Source: Williamsia sp. (GTDB taxonomy: Bacteria; Bacteroidota; Bacteroidia; Chitinophagales; Chitinophagaceae). Taken from it: DNA of 64,000 bases. This document shows positions 10,454 to 20,271 of this stretch, in pieces. Location: the NCBI GenBank assembly GCA_015069695.1, contig JADCRZ010000018.1, positions 1-64,000 on the forward strand, written 5' to 3'. The notes below the pieces were generated by a model. It worked only from the letters and a program-made list of their open reading frames with translations, was not told the DNA's origin and ran no database searches. The position numbers and the translations under genes were made by a program. Numbering within the stretch: position 1 is the first letter of the stretch; each line of letters begins with the position of its first letter.

Positions 10454-11083
10454 ATGAAACATTTTTTGCTGCTCCCCCTTTTTCTGATGCTGATGTTTTT
10501 TTTGCAGGCACAGAAACTCACGGTTGCCCAGATGAAAGCCGGTATGGAAAAAGCACCCAATCCGGTCGCCTATGTTCGCCAGGTGCTTAAGAAAAATTAC
10601 AAGATAGATTCTATCTCGATTGTCAACACAACCCGGTTTTTGAGCCTGGCCGACAGCATAGCTTATACCGGCAAGCTGGGCAAAGTATACGGGCCGGTTG
10701 AGAACAAATACCTGATCCAGGTTTTGGGAAAGGCACCCAATCAGTTTAATCGCATTAGCCAGATCTTTATTGACACGTCTACTTTTACCTTCCGGATAGC
10801 CGACTCGCTGGCCAACAGCATTGTACAACGGATCAAGGATGGAACGGCCAGTTTTGAAGACATGGCAAGCACCTACTCAATGGGCGGCGAATCAAGTACG
10901 CAGGGCGATGTGGGCTGGATGGCCCGCGGATTTCTTGTTCCCGAAATAGAACGCGAGCTTCCCAAGCACAAAAAGGGAGAAGTGTTTAAAGTATGGAGCA
11001 GGACGGGTGTTCACATCCTGAAAAAAACTGCCGACCCCAAGCAAGACGCCGGCTTTGTGCTGCTGCTGCGTGTGATCCTGTAA
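10454..11083 (+). CDS. Parvulin-type peptidylprolyl isomerase
   Basis: QIFIDTS...IVQRIKDGTASFEDMASTYS...GDVGWM. Confidence 0.85.
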   Translation: MKHFLLLPLFLMLMFFLQAQKLTVAQMKAGMEKAPNPVAYVRQVLKKNYKIDSISIVNTTRFLSLADSIAYTGKLGKVYGPVENKYLIQVLGKAPNQFNRISQIFIDTSTFTFRIADSLANSIVQRIKDGTASFEDMASTYSMGGESSTQGDVGWMARGFLVPEIERELPKHKKGEVFKVWSRTGVHILKKTADPKQDAGFVLLLRVIL

Positions 11084-11126
11084 AAAAACTTTCTTCCTTG
11101 CAGAATTAATCTATATTCGCCGCGAT

Positions 11127-11290
11127 TTGGTTTGCATTTAAATTATGCAATTAAAAGGGAAACCGGTGTGAGTCCGGTGCTATCCCCGTAGCTGTAAGCT
11201 CCCCCAGTTGTTCATCTCCATGCCACTGTCGTTCACGCACGATGGGAAGGCCTGAACAATGGAGCAAGCCAGAAGACCTGCCAGATCCCA
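11127..11290 (+). ncRNA. Cobalamin riboswitch
   Basis: gggaaaccggtgtgagtccggtgctatccccgtagctgtaagc ... gaaggcctgaacaatggagcaagccagaagacctgcca. Confidence 0.93.
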
Positions 11291-11397
11291 ATTTATTCAT
11301 TCAAGGCTTTCGGGTGAAAAGCAGGGAATGTAAGCGTCGAAAGACATTTATATTTCTGTTTCTTTATTTTCCTGAAAGCAGTCACTAAAATTTTCAC

Positions 11398-13329
11398 ATG
11401 AAAAGAAATTTTATCGTGGCTGCATTAATCTTTAGCAGCCCCTTATTTGCCCAGCAGGATTCTGTTTACAAAACACTTGACCAGGTTGTGGTTACAGCCG
11501 GTAAATTTCCCCAGAAACAAAGTACAACCGGCAAAGTCATTACCGTGATCAGCAAAGCCGAGCTGGAGAAGAACAGCGGCAGAACGCTTGGGCAACTGCT
11601 CAACGAGCAGGCTGGCATCACCATCGGCGGAGCCCTCAACAATTTGGGTGTCAATCAGGCAATTTATACGAGAGGCGCATCCTCCGGCAGAACCCTGATC
11701 TTGCTTGATGGTGTTCCTGTGTATGACCCTTCGCAGATCACCAACGAGTTTGACCTCAACTTTTTATCGATCAATAATATCGAGAGCATCGAAATATGCC
11801 GGGGCGCCCAGTCAACCTTGTATGGGTCTGATGCCGTTGCCGGCGTGATCAATATCATCACAACAAACAACAGCGCGGCCAAACCCCTGAATGCAAAAGC
11901 GACTTTCAGTGCGGGTAGCTACAACACATTTAAAACCAACCTGCAGCTGTTTGGCAAAACCGGTAAACTGACCTACAATGCCCGCTATGCCAAGCTGGTA
12001 ACAGATGGTTTCTCGGCTGCTTACGACAGCTCACACCGGAAAAATTTTGACCAGGACGGATACAATGGCGATGTGGCCAGTGCCAATGCCATCTACCAGC
12101 TTTCCTCTTCCCTGGCCATCAGGGGCTTTATTCAGTACAGCCGTTACAAGACAGATGTAGACGCCGGCATATTTGCAGATGAAAAAGATTTTTACATCCG
12201 GAACAAAAACCTGATCACGGGAACCGGCATCCGGTTTATAAAAAACGGGGTGCAGCTAACAGCTAATTATCAGTACAGTGACATCACCAGGAATTATCAC
12301 AACGACAGTCTGGACAGACCCGGCTTTTCAAAATTTTCGACCGACGACTATTATGGCAAAACCCAATTTGCCGAAGCCTACGCCAGCATAGAACTGGGCA
12401 GTGGGTTCAGCCTGCTGCAAGGGGCTGATTACCGCTTCAGCAGCATGAACAACCAGTATCTTTCCATCAGTTCCTTTGGTCCGTTCAAGACCGCGTTCAG
12501 AGACACGGTGCATAGCCAGGCATCACTGTACAGTTCGCTTTATTATGGCAGCCGCAACAAAAAGCTCCATGCAGAACTGGGCGGGCGCATCAACGTGCAT
12601 TCAAAATACGGGAGCAACAGCACGTTTACCTTCAATCCCTCTTATGCCCTGGTTGATTCCAGCTTACGGGTATTTGGAAGCTTGGCCACCGGCTTTAAAG
12701 CCCCTACCCTGTACCAGCTGTACTCGGCCTATGGAAACCCCAACCTCAAACCGGAATGGAGCCGCACCTATGAGCTGGGTTTGCAGCAGCAGGCAACGAT
12801 GATCAGCAACAGGATCGTTTTGTTCCACCGGAAAGTGTATGATGGCCTGGACTACAATTACCTGATCAACCGCTACTTCAATATCAACCGGCAAACTGTA
12901 AGAGGTCTGGAAATCGAAAGCAGCTTCCGGCCAGTAAAAGCCGCTTCCATCAGCGTTAACTATACCTACCTGCATCCGGCTGAACAATCTCAAAGCAGGG
13001 TTACTTACAAGGATACGACCTACGATCACCTGCTCCGCCGCCCGCAGCACAACTTAAACCTGAATGTCGATTACCAGTTCAGAAACCTTCTTTACTTCCG
13101 GGTAGGTGCCAAATGGGTCAGCAAACGCTATGATGTAGGTGGTTACAAGCAACCCGATGTACCGCTGGACAGCTATTTTATTTTGAATGCCTATGCAGAA
13201 TGGAAAGTGATCAAACAGGTGAAGCTGTTTGCAGATGCACAGAACTTAACCAACAAAAGATTTTTTGATATCCGGGGATATAACTCGATACCATTTTTGC
13301 TGAATGGGGGTGTTACCATTAGCTTATAA
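11398..13329 (+). CDS. btuB: TonB-dependent outer-membrane receptor, BtuB-like
   Basis: Plug domain (LDQVVVTAGKFPQKQS), 22-strand barrel-like C-terminus, cobalamin riboswitch upstream. Confidence 0.88.
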   Translation: MKRNFIVAALIFSSPLFAQQDSVYKTLDQVVVTAGKFPQKQSTTGKVITVISKAELEKNSGRTLGQLLNEQAGITIGGALNNLGVNQAIYTRGASSGRTLILLDGVPVYDPSQITNEFDLNFLSINNIESIEICRGAQSTLYGSDAVAGVINIITTNNSAAKPLNAKATFSAGSYNTFKTNLQLFGKTGKLTYNARYAKLVTDGFSAAYDSSHRKNFDQDGYNGDVASANAIYQLSSSLAIRGFIQYSRYKTDVDAGIFADEKDFYIRNKNLITGTGIRFIKNGVQLTANYQYSDITRNYHNDSLDRPGFSKFSTDDYYGKTQFAEAYASIELGSGFSLLQGADYRFSSMNNQYLSISSFGPFKTAFRDTVHSQASLYSSLYYGSRNKKLHAELGGRINVHSKYGSNSTFTFNPSYALVDSSLRVFGSLATGFKAPTLYQLYSAYGNPNLKPEWSRTYELGLQQQATMISNRIVLFHRKVYDGLDYNYLINRYFNINRQTVRGLEIESSFRPVKAASISVNYTYLHPAEQSQSRVTYKDTTYDHLLRRPQHNLNLNVDYQFRNLLYFRVGAKWVSKRYDVGGYKQPDVPLDSYFILNAYAEWKVIKQVKLFADAQNLTNKRFFDIRGYNSIPFLLNGGVTISL

Positions 13330-13361
13330 GATAACATTGCTTTGAAAAAGCATTCAAGAGC

Positions 13362-13411
13362 AGGGGTAAGTCAGCTAACAGGAATTCTGCTAATTGACTT
13401 ACCCCTGCTTT
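13362..13411. terminator. Bidirectional terminator hairpin
   Basis: agcaggggtaagtca...tgacttacccctgct with T tract. Confidence 0.8.
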
Positions 13412-13443
13412 TCGGACCATAACACTGATTCGATTGAGGTACC

Positions 13444-13884
13444 TCAGTCCTTGTTCAAAGACAAAGCCAGTACAGCCAGTTCATATCCATACAATCCCAG
13501 GCCGCTGATGGTGCCGCGGCATTTGGCTGAGACGTGGGAGATTTTGCGGAAGTCTTCACGCGCATGTACGTTGCTGATATGAACTTCTATAACGGGGGTT
13601 TTGATCGCAGCAACGGCATCGCCGATCGCGACCGAAGTGTGGGTATAAGCCCCGGGGTTCATGACGATGCCATCCCATTCAAACCCCTTGCGTTGCAATT
13701 CATCTACCAGATCTCCTTCTATATTACTTTGGAAATAACTGAACAGAATATGCGGATGGCTTTGCTGAAGCTGGTCGAAGAACGATTCAAAGCTTGCACT
13801 GCCGTAAATACCCGGCTCCCGTTTGCCTAAGAGATTGAGATTAGGCCCGTTGATGATGGCGATCTTCATGGAACAAAGATGCAC
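13444..13884 (-). CDS. aroQ: Type II 3-dehydroquinate dehydratase
   Basis: IINGPNLNLLGKREPGIYG, MNPGAYTHTSVAI. Confidence 0.92.
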   Translation of the reverse strand: MHLCSMKIAIINGPNLNLLGKREPGIYGSASFESFFDQLQQSHPHILFSYFQSNIEGDLVDELQRKGFEWDGIVMNPGAYTHTSVAIGDAVAAIKTPVIEVHISNVHAREDFRKISHVSAKCRGTISGLGLYGYELAVLALSLNKD

Positions 13885-13928
13885 AAAATAATCTGGCGGC
13901 TGAGGTGAAAAACCGGCTTGTATGCCTG

Positions 13929-15044
13929 TTATGCTGGCTTCCCGGTAGATTCCTTTACCAGCTTGATGAATTCATCGAACAGATACCGCGAATCGTGCGG
14001 CCCGGGGGTAGACTCAGGGTGGTACTGCACAGAAAACGCCGGCTTGCCTTTTACCCGGATACCTTCGATTGAAGAATCGTTGAGGTTGACATGCGTAATT
14101 TCTACGTGCTCAGCCTTTCTGACTGCTTCAGGATCTACACCAAAACCGTGGTTCTGTGTGGTGATCTCACATTTGCCTGTGATCAGGTTTTTTACCGGAT
14201 GATTAAGCCCCCTGTGGCCATGATGCATTTTAAAGGTGGGAATATCATTTGCCAGCGCCAGCAGCTGGTGGCCCAGGCAAATGCCGAAAACCGGTTTGTC
14301 TTCTTTCAGGACATCTTTCACGGTTTTGATGGCATAATCCATAGCAGCCGGATCACCCGGGCCATTGGAGATGAAGTAACCGTCGGCATTAAACGCTTTT
14401 AGTTCATCAATGCCTGTTTTGGCCGGATGGACTTTCACATAAGCGCCTCTTTCTACCATGCATTCCAGGATGTGCTTTTTAATGCCATAATCCATTACAG
14501 CAATACGGACCGGTGCATCCGGATTGCCCATCTCGTATGCCTGTTGGGTGCTCACTACACTGGCCAGTTCGAGGCCATCCATAGAAGGCACTTCCCTGAG
14601 CATGGCTTTTAATTGCTCTACATCATCGATCTCGGATGAGATGATACAGTTCATCGCACCTTTAGTACGGATATGTGTTACAAGTGCGCGGGTATCGATA
14701 TCCTCGATCGCTACGATCCTGTTGTCTTTCAGATACTGATCCAGCGAGCCTTTGGCGATCTTGCGGGAGTACTGCTCTTCCAGGTTCCGCCCGATCAGTC
14801 CCCGGATCTTAACCGTATCGGACTCCACATCATTGTCGGACACACCATAGTTGCCTACATGCACCGTGTTCATGATCAGCACCTGGCCGTAATAACTAGG
14901 GTCCGTAAACACTTCCTGGTAACCGGTCATCCCGGTGTTAAAGCAAACTTCGCCGGTGGTAGTACCGATCAGTCCGAATGATTTTCCGTGATGGACAGAA
15001 CCATCTTCCAGGACCAGGATAGCTTTTTTTTGCTGATTGCTCAT
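13929..15044 (-). CDS. carA: Carbamoyl-phosphate synthase small subunit
   Basis: LEDGSVHHGKSFG...GICLGHQLLALA...NHGFGVDPE. Confidence 0.95.
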   Translation of the reverse strand: MSNQQKKAILVLEDGSVHHGKSFGLIGTTTGEVCFNTGMTGYQEVFTDPSYYGQVLIMNTVHVGNYGVSDNDVESDTVKIRGLIGRNLEEQYSRKIAKGSLDQYLKDNRIVAIEDIDTRALVTHIRTKGAMNCIISSEIDDVEQLKAMLREVPSMDGLELASVVSTQQAYEMGNPDAPVRIAVMDYGIKKHILECMVERGAYVKVHPAKTGIDELKAFNADGYFISNGPGDPAAMDYAIKTVKDVLKEDKPVFGICLGHQLLALANDIPTFKMHHGHRGLNHPVKNLITGKCEITTQNHGFGVDPEAVRKAEHVEITHVNLNDSSIEGIRVKGKPAFSVQYHPESTPGPHDSRYLFDEFIKLVKESTGKPA

Positions 15045-15126
15045 GCTGTGGTAACGCTAATTTTTTTGCAAAGAAATGAAATATGCGGGTTAAATAAACG
15101 AAAAAATTCCTGCGCATTGGCGCATG

Positions 15127-15163
15127 AAAAAAGGGCAAGACCCCGGAAGGTCTTGCCCTTTTT
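15127..15163. terminator. Rho-independent terminator after rplQ
   Basis: aaaaaagggcaagaccccggaaggtcttgcccttttt. Confidence 0.85.
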
Positions 15164-15184
15164 ATGGCGAGAATATGATCTTCC

Positions 15185-15760
15185 TTATTCAGGCTTTTGT
15201 TCTGTTGCTTGTGCTGTTGTGTCCAGGTCTGTTCCAGGTGTTTCCAGGGCTTGGTCAGGATTCGCAGTAGCGGTAGCGTCCTGTGCTGTTTGCTTGGTAG
15301 CATCGGCAGCGGCTTCGCCTCCTTCTTTCTTGCGTCCACCACCGGAACGGCGGGTTCTTCTGGCCGGTTGGGCTTTTTCGTCTACGCCTTTGCCATATAC
15401 TTCGTTGAAATCAACCAGTTCAATCAGGGCTGTTTCAGCAGCATCCCCCGGGCGCGTGCCCAGTTTGATGATGCGGGTGTACCCACCAGGACGGCCGCTC
15501 ACCTTGGGAGCGATCGTGCCAAACAATTCTTTTACCGCGAGCTTATCCTGCAGATAGCTGAATACAACACGGTTCTGGTGTGTGGTATTGTCTTTTGCCT
15601 TGGTGATCAGCGGCTCTACGTATATACGCAGGGCTTTTGCTTTGGCCAATGATGTTACGATCCGCTTGTGCGTGATCAGCTGGCAGGCCAGGTTGCTGAG
15701 CAGGGCTTTGCGGTGTGAAGCTGTTCTGCTGAGGTTTTTAATTTTATCTCCGTGACGCAT
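15185..15760 (-). CDS. rplQ: 50S ribosomal protein L17 with low-complexity C-terminal extension
   Basis: [24 protein letters not shown]. Confidence 0.97.
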   Translation of the reverse strand: MRHGDKIKNLSRTASHRKALLSNLACQLITHKRIVTSLAKAKALRIYVEPLITKAKDNTTHQNRVVFSYLQDKLAVKELFGTIAPKVSGRPGGYTRIIKLGTRPGDAAETALIELVDFNEVYGKGVDEKAQPARRTRRSGGGRKKEGGEAAADATKQTAQDATATANPDQALETPGTDLDTTAQATEQKPE

Positions 15761-15821
15761 GACATGTTGTTTATACCCTGTACCGTGTCAGGAATTACAG
15801 GATTTGTTTTGTATTGATTTA

Positions 15822-16817
15822 TTATTCGTCGTCCAGTTTCAGCTTGCTGAGGTCCATACCGAAATGGAGGCCTCTTTCGGTGAGCACCTGCTCGATTTCT
15901 GCAAGGCTTTTTTGTCCGAAGTTTCTGAACTTCATCAGGTCTTCCTGTTCGTACTGCACCAGTTCACTCAGGGAGTTGATCTTGGCAGCTTTGAGGCAGT
16001 TGAAAGCGCGGACTGACAGATCCAGGTCTTCCAGCGGCGTTTTCAGCACTTTGCGCAGCTGAAGGGTTTGCTCGTCAACCATGTCCTCTTTCTTTTCTTC
16101 CTTGCTGTCGAAGGTGATGTTTTCATCGGTGATGATCATCAGGTGCTGGATGAGGATGCGGCTGGCCTGCTTAACGGCTTCTTCCGGATGGATGGTGCCG
16201 TCTGTATTGACTTCGATGATTAATTTCTCGTAGTCGGTGCGTTGTTCCACACGGGTGTTTTCCACGCTGTAGCGCACGTTTTTGATGGGCGTGAAGATAG
16301 AGTCGATGGGGATGTATCCAAAGGGAGCATCCTTTACTTTGTTGTCTTCAGCCGGAACATAACCGCGGCCTTTGCCGATGGTGAGTTCAATGTCAAGCTT
16401 GGCAGAAGGATCCATGGTACAGATCAGCAGGTCGGGGTTCATAACCTGGAAAGATTGCGTACCCTCCTGGATCATACCGGCTGTAAATTCGCTTTTGCCT
16501 TTTATGTGTAAGCTGATTTTTTCGTTCGACGCATCCTGGTCGGTGATCTTTTTAAAGCGAACCTGCTTCAGGTTCAGGATCACTTCTGTGAGGTCTTCTG
16601 TAACCCCTTTGATGGTGGCAAACTCATGGTCAGCACCTTCTACCCGGATGCCAACAATGGCATAGCCTTCCAATGAGCTGAGCAATACCCTGCGCAAGGT
16701 ATTGCCAACCGTAACGCCATAACCTGGTTCCAGCGGGCGGAATTCGAATTGGGCTTCGAAATCGGTAGCCTTTTGCAGAACGATTTTGTCAGGTTTCTGG
16801 AAATTTAAAATAGCCAT
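15822..16817 (-). CDS. rpoA: RNA polymerase alpha subunit
   Basis: FEFRPLEPGYGVTVGNTLRRVLLSSLEGYA. Confidence 0.98.
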   Translation of the reverse strand: MAILNFQKPDKIVLQKATDFEAQFEFRPLEPGYGVTVGNTLRRVLLSSLEGYAIVGIRVEGADHEFATIKGVTEDLTEVILNLKQVRFKKITDQDASNEKISLHIKGKSEFTAGMIQEGTQSFQVMNPDLLICTMDPSAKLDIELTIGKGRGYVPAEDNKVKDAPFGYIPIDSIFTPIKNVRYSVENTRVEQRTDYEKLIIEVNTDGTIHPEEAVKQASRILIQHLMIITDENITFDSKEEKKEDMVDEQTLQLRKVLKTPLEDLDLSVRAFNCLKAAKINSLSELVQYEQEDLMKFRNFGQKSLAEIEQVLTERGLHFGMDLSKLKLDDE

Positions 16818-16888
16818 ATATCTGTTCTAATTTTATTGATGATAAGTGCCTGTGCGTCACCTACCCGTCGCACTCGACATGCGAACAA

Positions 16889-17494
16889 TTACTTACTGTA
16901 CAATTCAACAATCAGCTGTTCCTTAATGTTCTCAGGAACGCTGTCGCGTTCGGGGTAGCTGATAAACACACCTGCTTTCTCTGCATCGTTCCAGTCGAGC
17001 CAGCTGAATTTGGGATTCTTGGTGCCTATGCGGCTGGTGATACCGGTTCTCTCTGAAGTAGAAGGTTTCAGGCTAATGATATCGCCTGGTTTCAGTTGAA
17101 AGGAAGGATAGTTGGTAACCTGTCCGTTTACCATAATGTGTTTGTGGGCAACCAGCTGGCGGGCACCGTTGCGCGAGGGAGAAAGACCCAGGCGGAATAC
17201 GGTGTTGTCCAAACGGGCTTCCAACAGTTTGATCAGGTTTTCACCTGTTACACCGCGGCGGCGGGAAGCTTCTTCAAAAGTTTTGCGGAACTGGCGCTCC
17301 AGTACACCGTAGGTGTATTTTGCTTTTTGTTTTTCACGCAGCTGCAGGGCGTACTCACCCAGGCTTTTGCGTTTTCTGGAAGCCCCGTGCTGACCGGGCG
17401 GGTTGCTGTTTTTGTTGAGCCATTTACCGTTGCCCAGAATCGGCTCACCAAAGATTCTGGAAATTTTTGTTTTTGGTCCTGTATAACGTGCCAT
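16889..17494 (-). CDS. rpsD: 30S ribosomal protein S4
   Basis: MARYTGPKTKISRIFGEPI...LEARLDNTVFRLG. Confidence 0.98.
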   Translation of the reverse strand: MARYTGPKTKISRIFGEPILGNGKWLNKNSNPPGQHGASRKRKSLGEYALQLREKQKAKYTYGVLERQFRKTFEEASRRRGVTGENLIKLLEARLDNTVFRLGLSPSRNGARQLVAHKHIMVNGQVTNYPSFQLKPGDIISLKPSTSERTGITSRIGTKNPKFSWLDWNDAEKAGVFISYPERDSVPENIKEQLIVELYSK

Positions 17495-17594
17495 AATATG
17501 CGTCAGATTTTTGAGTTCCCGGATAAGATTGTAAAAAATCTGAAAATTGAATCTTACCCAGCTTGTTATAAAATAGCGGTAACAATCTTGGATC

Positions 17595-17999
17595 TTATAC
17601 CCTTCTTTTCTTGGGCGGACGGCAGCCGTTGTGCGGCAGCGGGGTTACGTCTTTGATCTGGGTTACTTCGATACCGGAAGTAGCCAGTGCGCGGATGGCA
17701 CTTTCTCTTCCTGAACCCGGTCCCTTTACATATACATCCACCCGGCGTAGACCTGCATCGTAGGCTACTTTGGCGGCATCAGATGAAGCCATCTGTGCGG
17801 CGTAGGGTGTATTCTTTTTAGAACCTTTGAAGCCCATTTTACCGGCGCTGCTCCAGGCAATAACCTGGCCTTGCTTGTTGGTAAGGCTTACAATGATGTT
17901 GTTAAAGCTGGCGGTCACATGTGCGTCGCCGTAGCTGTCAACCTTTACAATTCTTTTTTTCGCAGCAGCTTTTGCGCTGTTGGCTTGTGCTTTTGCCAT
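17595..17999 (-). CDS. rpsK: 30S ribosomal protein S11
   Basis: [26 protein letters not shown]...[15 protein letters not shown]. Confidence 0.98.
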   Translation of the reverse strand: MAKAQANSAKAAAKKRIVKVDSYGDAHVTASFNNIIVSLTNKQGQVIAWSSAGKMGFKGSKKNTPYAAQMASSDAAKVAYDAGLRRVDVYVKGPGSGRESAIRALATSGIEVTQIKDVTPLPHNGCRPPKKRRV

Positions 18000-18110
18000 G
18001 ATCCTGTTTGTTAACTAGGTAGTCGTTTAATAATAAAACCCTGAATAGTCAGGGTACTCCACAAGCCCTCCCCGGGAAGTAAACCGGATCCGGCGCTTGT
18101 ACAGATTGGA

Positions 18111-18491
18111 TTACTTCTTCGGTGCTTTTTTCTTACCGGCAACCGTCTTGCGTTTTCCCTTGCGGGTGCGGCTATTGGTACGGGTGCGCTGTCCACGAAC
18201 GGGAAGTCCTTTGCGGTGACGCAGACCGCGGTAGCAAGCAATATCCAGCAAACGCTTGATATTGAGTTGCACTTCGGAGCGCAGCTGGCCTTCCACTTTA
18301 AATTCATTGGTGATGAGCGTACGAATTGCATTCAATTCATCGTCATTCCATTGATTTACTTTTTTGTTTACATCAATACCTGCGGTATTGAGGATGTATT
18401 TGGCTGTAGAAGGACCAATACCATAGATATAGGTAAGGCCTATCTCTCCTCTTTTGTTCTTTGGTAAATCAACACCGGCTATACGAGCCAT
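18111..18491 (-). CDS. rpsM: 30S ribosomal protein S13
   Basis: [26 protein letters not shown]. Confidence 0.98.
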   Translation of the reverse strand: MARIAGVDLPKNKRGEIGLTYIYGIGPSTAKYILNTAGIDVNKKVNQWNDDELNAIRTLITNEFKVEGQLRSEVQLNIKRLLDIACYRGLRHRKGLPVRGQRTRTNSRTRKGKRKTVAGKKKAPKK

Positions 18492-18575
18492 ATTTCTAGT
18501 TTAGTTTTATGATATTATCTGCTGTTTTCCGGAAACAACAAAAGGCAAATACTTTACTTGCCTCGCTAGTTTACC

Positions 18576-18692
18576 TTATCCCTGTCTTTGTTTGAAACGG
18601 GGATTCTTTTTGTTGATGACATACAATTTGCCCTTCCTTCTCACGATCTTGCACTCCTGGCTTCTTTTCTTGATCGATGCACGTACTCTCAT
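18576..18692 (-). CDS. rpmJ: 50S ribosomal protein L36 (absent from the ORF track)
   Basis: Reverse-strand translation [38 protein letters not shown]. Confidence 0.96.
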   Translation of the reverse strand: MRVRASIKKRSQECKIVRRKGKLYVINKKNPRFKQRQG

Positions 18693-18775
18693 ATCCGATG
18701 TTTTTGCAGAGCTTACACTCTGTGTTTGTTTAGATTTATCTTTTTTACCCGCCCCGCCTGTTTACCAAAACAAGC

Positions 18776-18994
18776 TTATTTATAGCGGAAAATAATTCTT
18801 CCTCTTGTCAAATCGTACGGACTCATCTCTACCCCGACCTTATCGCCAGGCAGGATCCTGATGTAGTGCATTCTCATTTTTCCGGAGATGGTAGCCAAGA
18901 TCTCATGGCCATTTTCTAACTTCACTCTGAACATCGCGTTGGACAGGGCTTCTATAATTGTACCATCTTGTTTAATGAGTGCTTGCTTCGCCAT
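18776..18994 (-). CDS. infA: Translation initiation factor IF-1
   Basis: [53 protein letters not shown]. Confidence 0.98.
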   Translation of the reverse strand: MAKQALIKQDGTIIEALSNAMFRVKLENGHEILATISGKMRMHYIRILPGDKVGVEMSPYDLTRGRIIFRYK

Positions 18995-19116
18995 ACTGTT
19001 TTTGGGAGCGCAAAGATAACAAAACCTGCCGAATTAACAGAAAAAAATAATTTTCATTTTTGTGAAAACGCTTTCTGCTTCCGGCAGCCCTTGAAAATAG
19101 AGCGGAATGGGACAAA

Positions 19117-19515
19117 CTAGTTGCGGGCGAGCGTAACTTTTGTCATCTGAAGATAATGGTTCTGAAGCTCGTGCACAGGGATAGCCTGGTTCAGGTGCCG
19201 GCGGTCTTCCCGGTACCAGATATCCATTTTTGAGAAATTGCCCTTCTCGGGTAAGAATATCCTGAAAGGTCCCTTTACATACTTGACGGACCCGTCTCCG
19301 TTTTCCTGTTTTTCAAAATTGAGCTTGTTCAACTGTTCTTCATCCAGCGTGATGGGATAAAGTTCTTCCGGACCAAACCAGAACTCCTGTACCCTTGTTT
19401 GTACAAGGGCCTTTTTTTCTTCTGTATTGAGCTTGTTTACAACACCTTCCCATTTGTCCCCTTCGAAATCCGCCAGAACAAAATCACCTACTTTCAGATC
19501 CTGGAATTTTATCAT
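19117..19515 (-). CDS. Conserved hypothetical protein
   Basis: 132-aa ORF without recognised domain. Confidence 0.6.
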   Translation of the reverse strand: MIKFQDLKVGDFVLADFEGDKWEGVVNKLNTEEKKALVQTRVQEFWFGPEELYPITLDEEQLNKLNFEKQENGDGSVKYVKGPFRIFLPEKGNFSKMDIWYREDRRHLNQAIPVHELQNHYLQMTKVTLARN

Positions 19516-19671
19516 AGAACAGTCAATTTATATTTTTCGAATGTACGAAATGGAATAAAAATTCCAAATAAAAAGCCCATTTTATCAGAAGGTTCCCTCC
19601 TGCCACCTATCTTTCCGGGAATCCGCTACCAACCCGGCAGGGAATGTAACTTGCACCTTTTAATCGAAAAA

Positions 19672-20166
19672 GTGAAACGGATCGGTTTATTATCAGACAC
19701 GCACCATTTTCTTGACGAGCAGGTGTTTACCTATTTCGAACACTGTGATGAAATATGGCATGCAGGCGACTTTGGCACCATCGAGATCGCCGACAGGCTG
19801 CAGGCATTTCGTCCCCTCACAGGTGTATATGGCAATATAGATGGCAGGGACATCCGCACTGTTTACCCCGAACAAAAAAAATGGCGCTGTGAGGAGGTGG
19901 ATGTTTTTATGATCCACATCGGCGGCTATCCGGGCAGGTACGCACCCGGTATAAAAAAACAACTGACCGAACACCCTACCCGGTTGTTTATCAGCGGGCA
20001 CTCACACATACCGCGCGTACAGGCCGATCCGCAGCTGGGTTGTTTGCACATGAACCCGGGTGCAGCCGGCAAACAAGGCTGGCATAAGGTAAGGACCATC
20101 CTGCGTTTTGCCATAGTCGGAAAACAAATAAAAGATTGTGAGCTGATTGAACTGGGAAGCAGGTAA
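19672..20166 (+). CDS. YfcE/MJ0936-type metallophosphoesterase
   Basis: KRIGLLSDTHHFLDEQ...DEIWHAGDFG...FISGHSHIP; GTG start inferred at 19672 (ORF opens at 19399). Confidence 0.85.
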   Translation: MKRIGLLSDTHHFLDEQVFTYFEHCDEIWHAGDFGTIEIADRLQAFRPLTGVYGNIDGRDIRTVYPEQKKWRCEEVDVFMIHIGGYPGRYAPGIKKQLTEHPTRLFISGHSHIPRVQADPQLGCLHMNPGAAGKQGWHKVRTILRFAIVGKQIKDCELIELGSR

Positions 20167-20271
20167 AGACCTGGAAAACACATTCAGAACTATCTGCCGG
20201 CAGCCTGCCCTGGCCTGGTTTTTAAGAGAACATTATCGACTGCCCTTTCTAAAATGGAGTAGTTTTGACGC

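Noticed and set aside
10204-10560. Minus-strand 118-aa ORF upstream of the PPIase
   Set aside because: Overlaps the PPIase signal region and has no domain; probably noncoding intergenic DNA.
13362-13411. Long hairpin as a possible mobile palindrome
   Set aside because: Short arms plus a T tract between convergent genes fit a bidirectional terminator; no related copy seen in the window.
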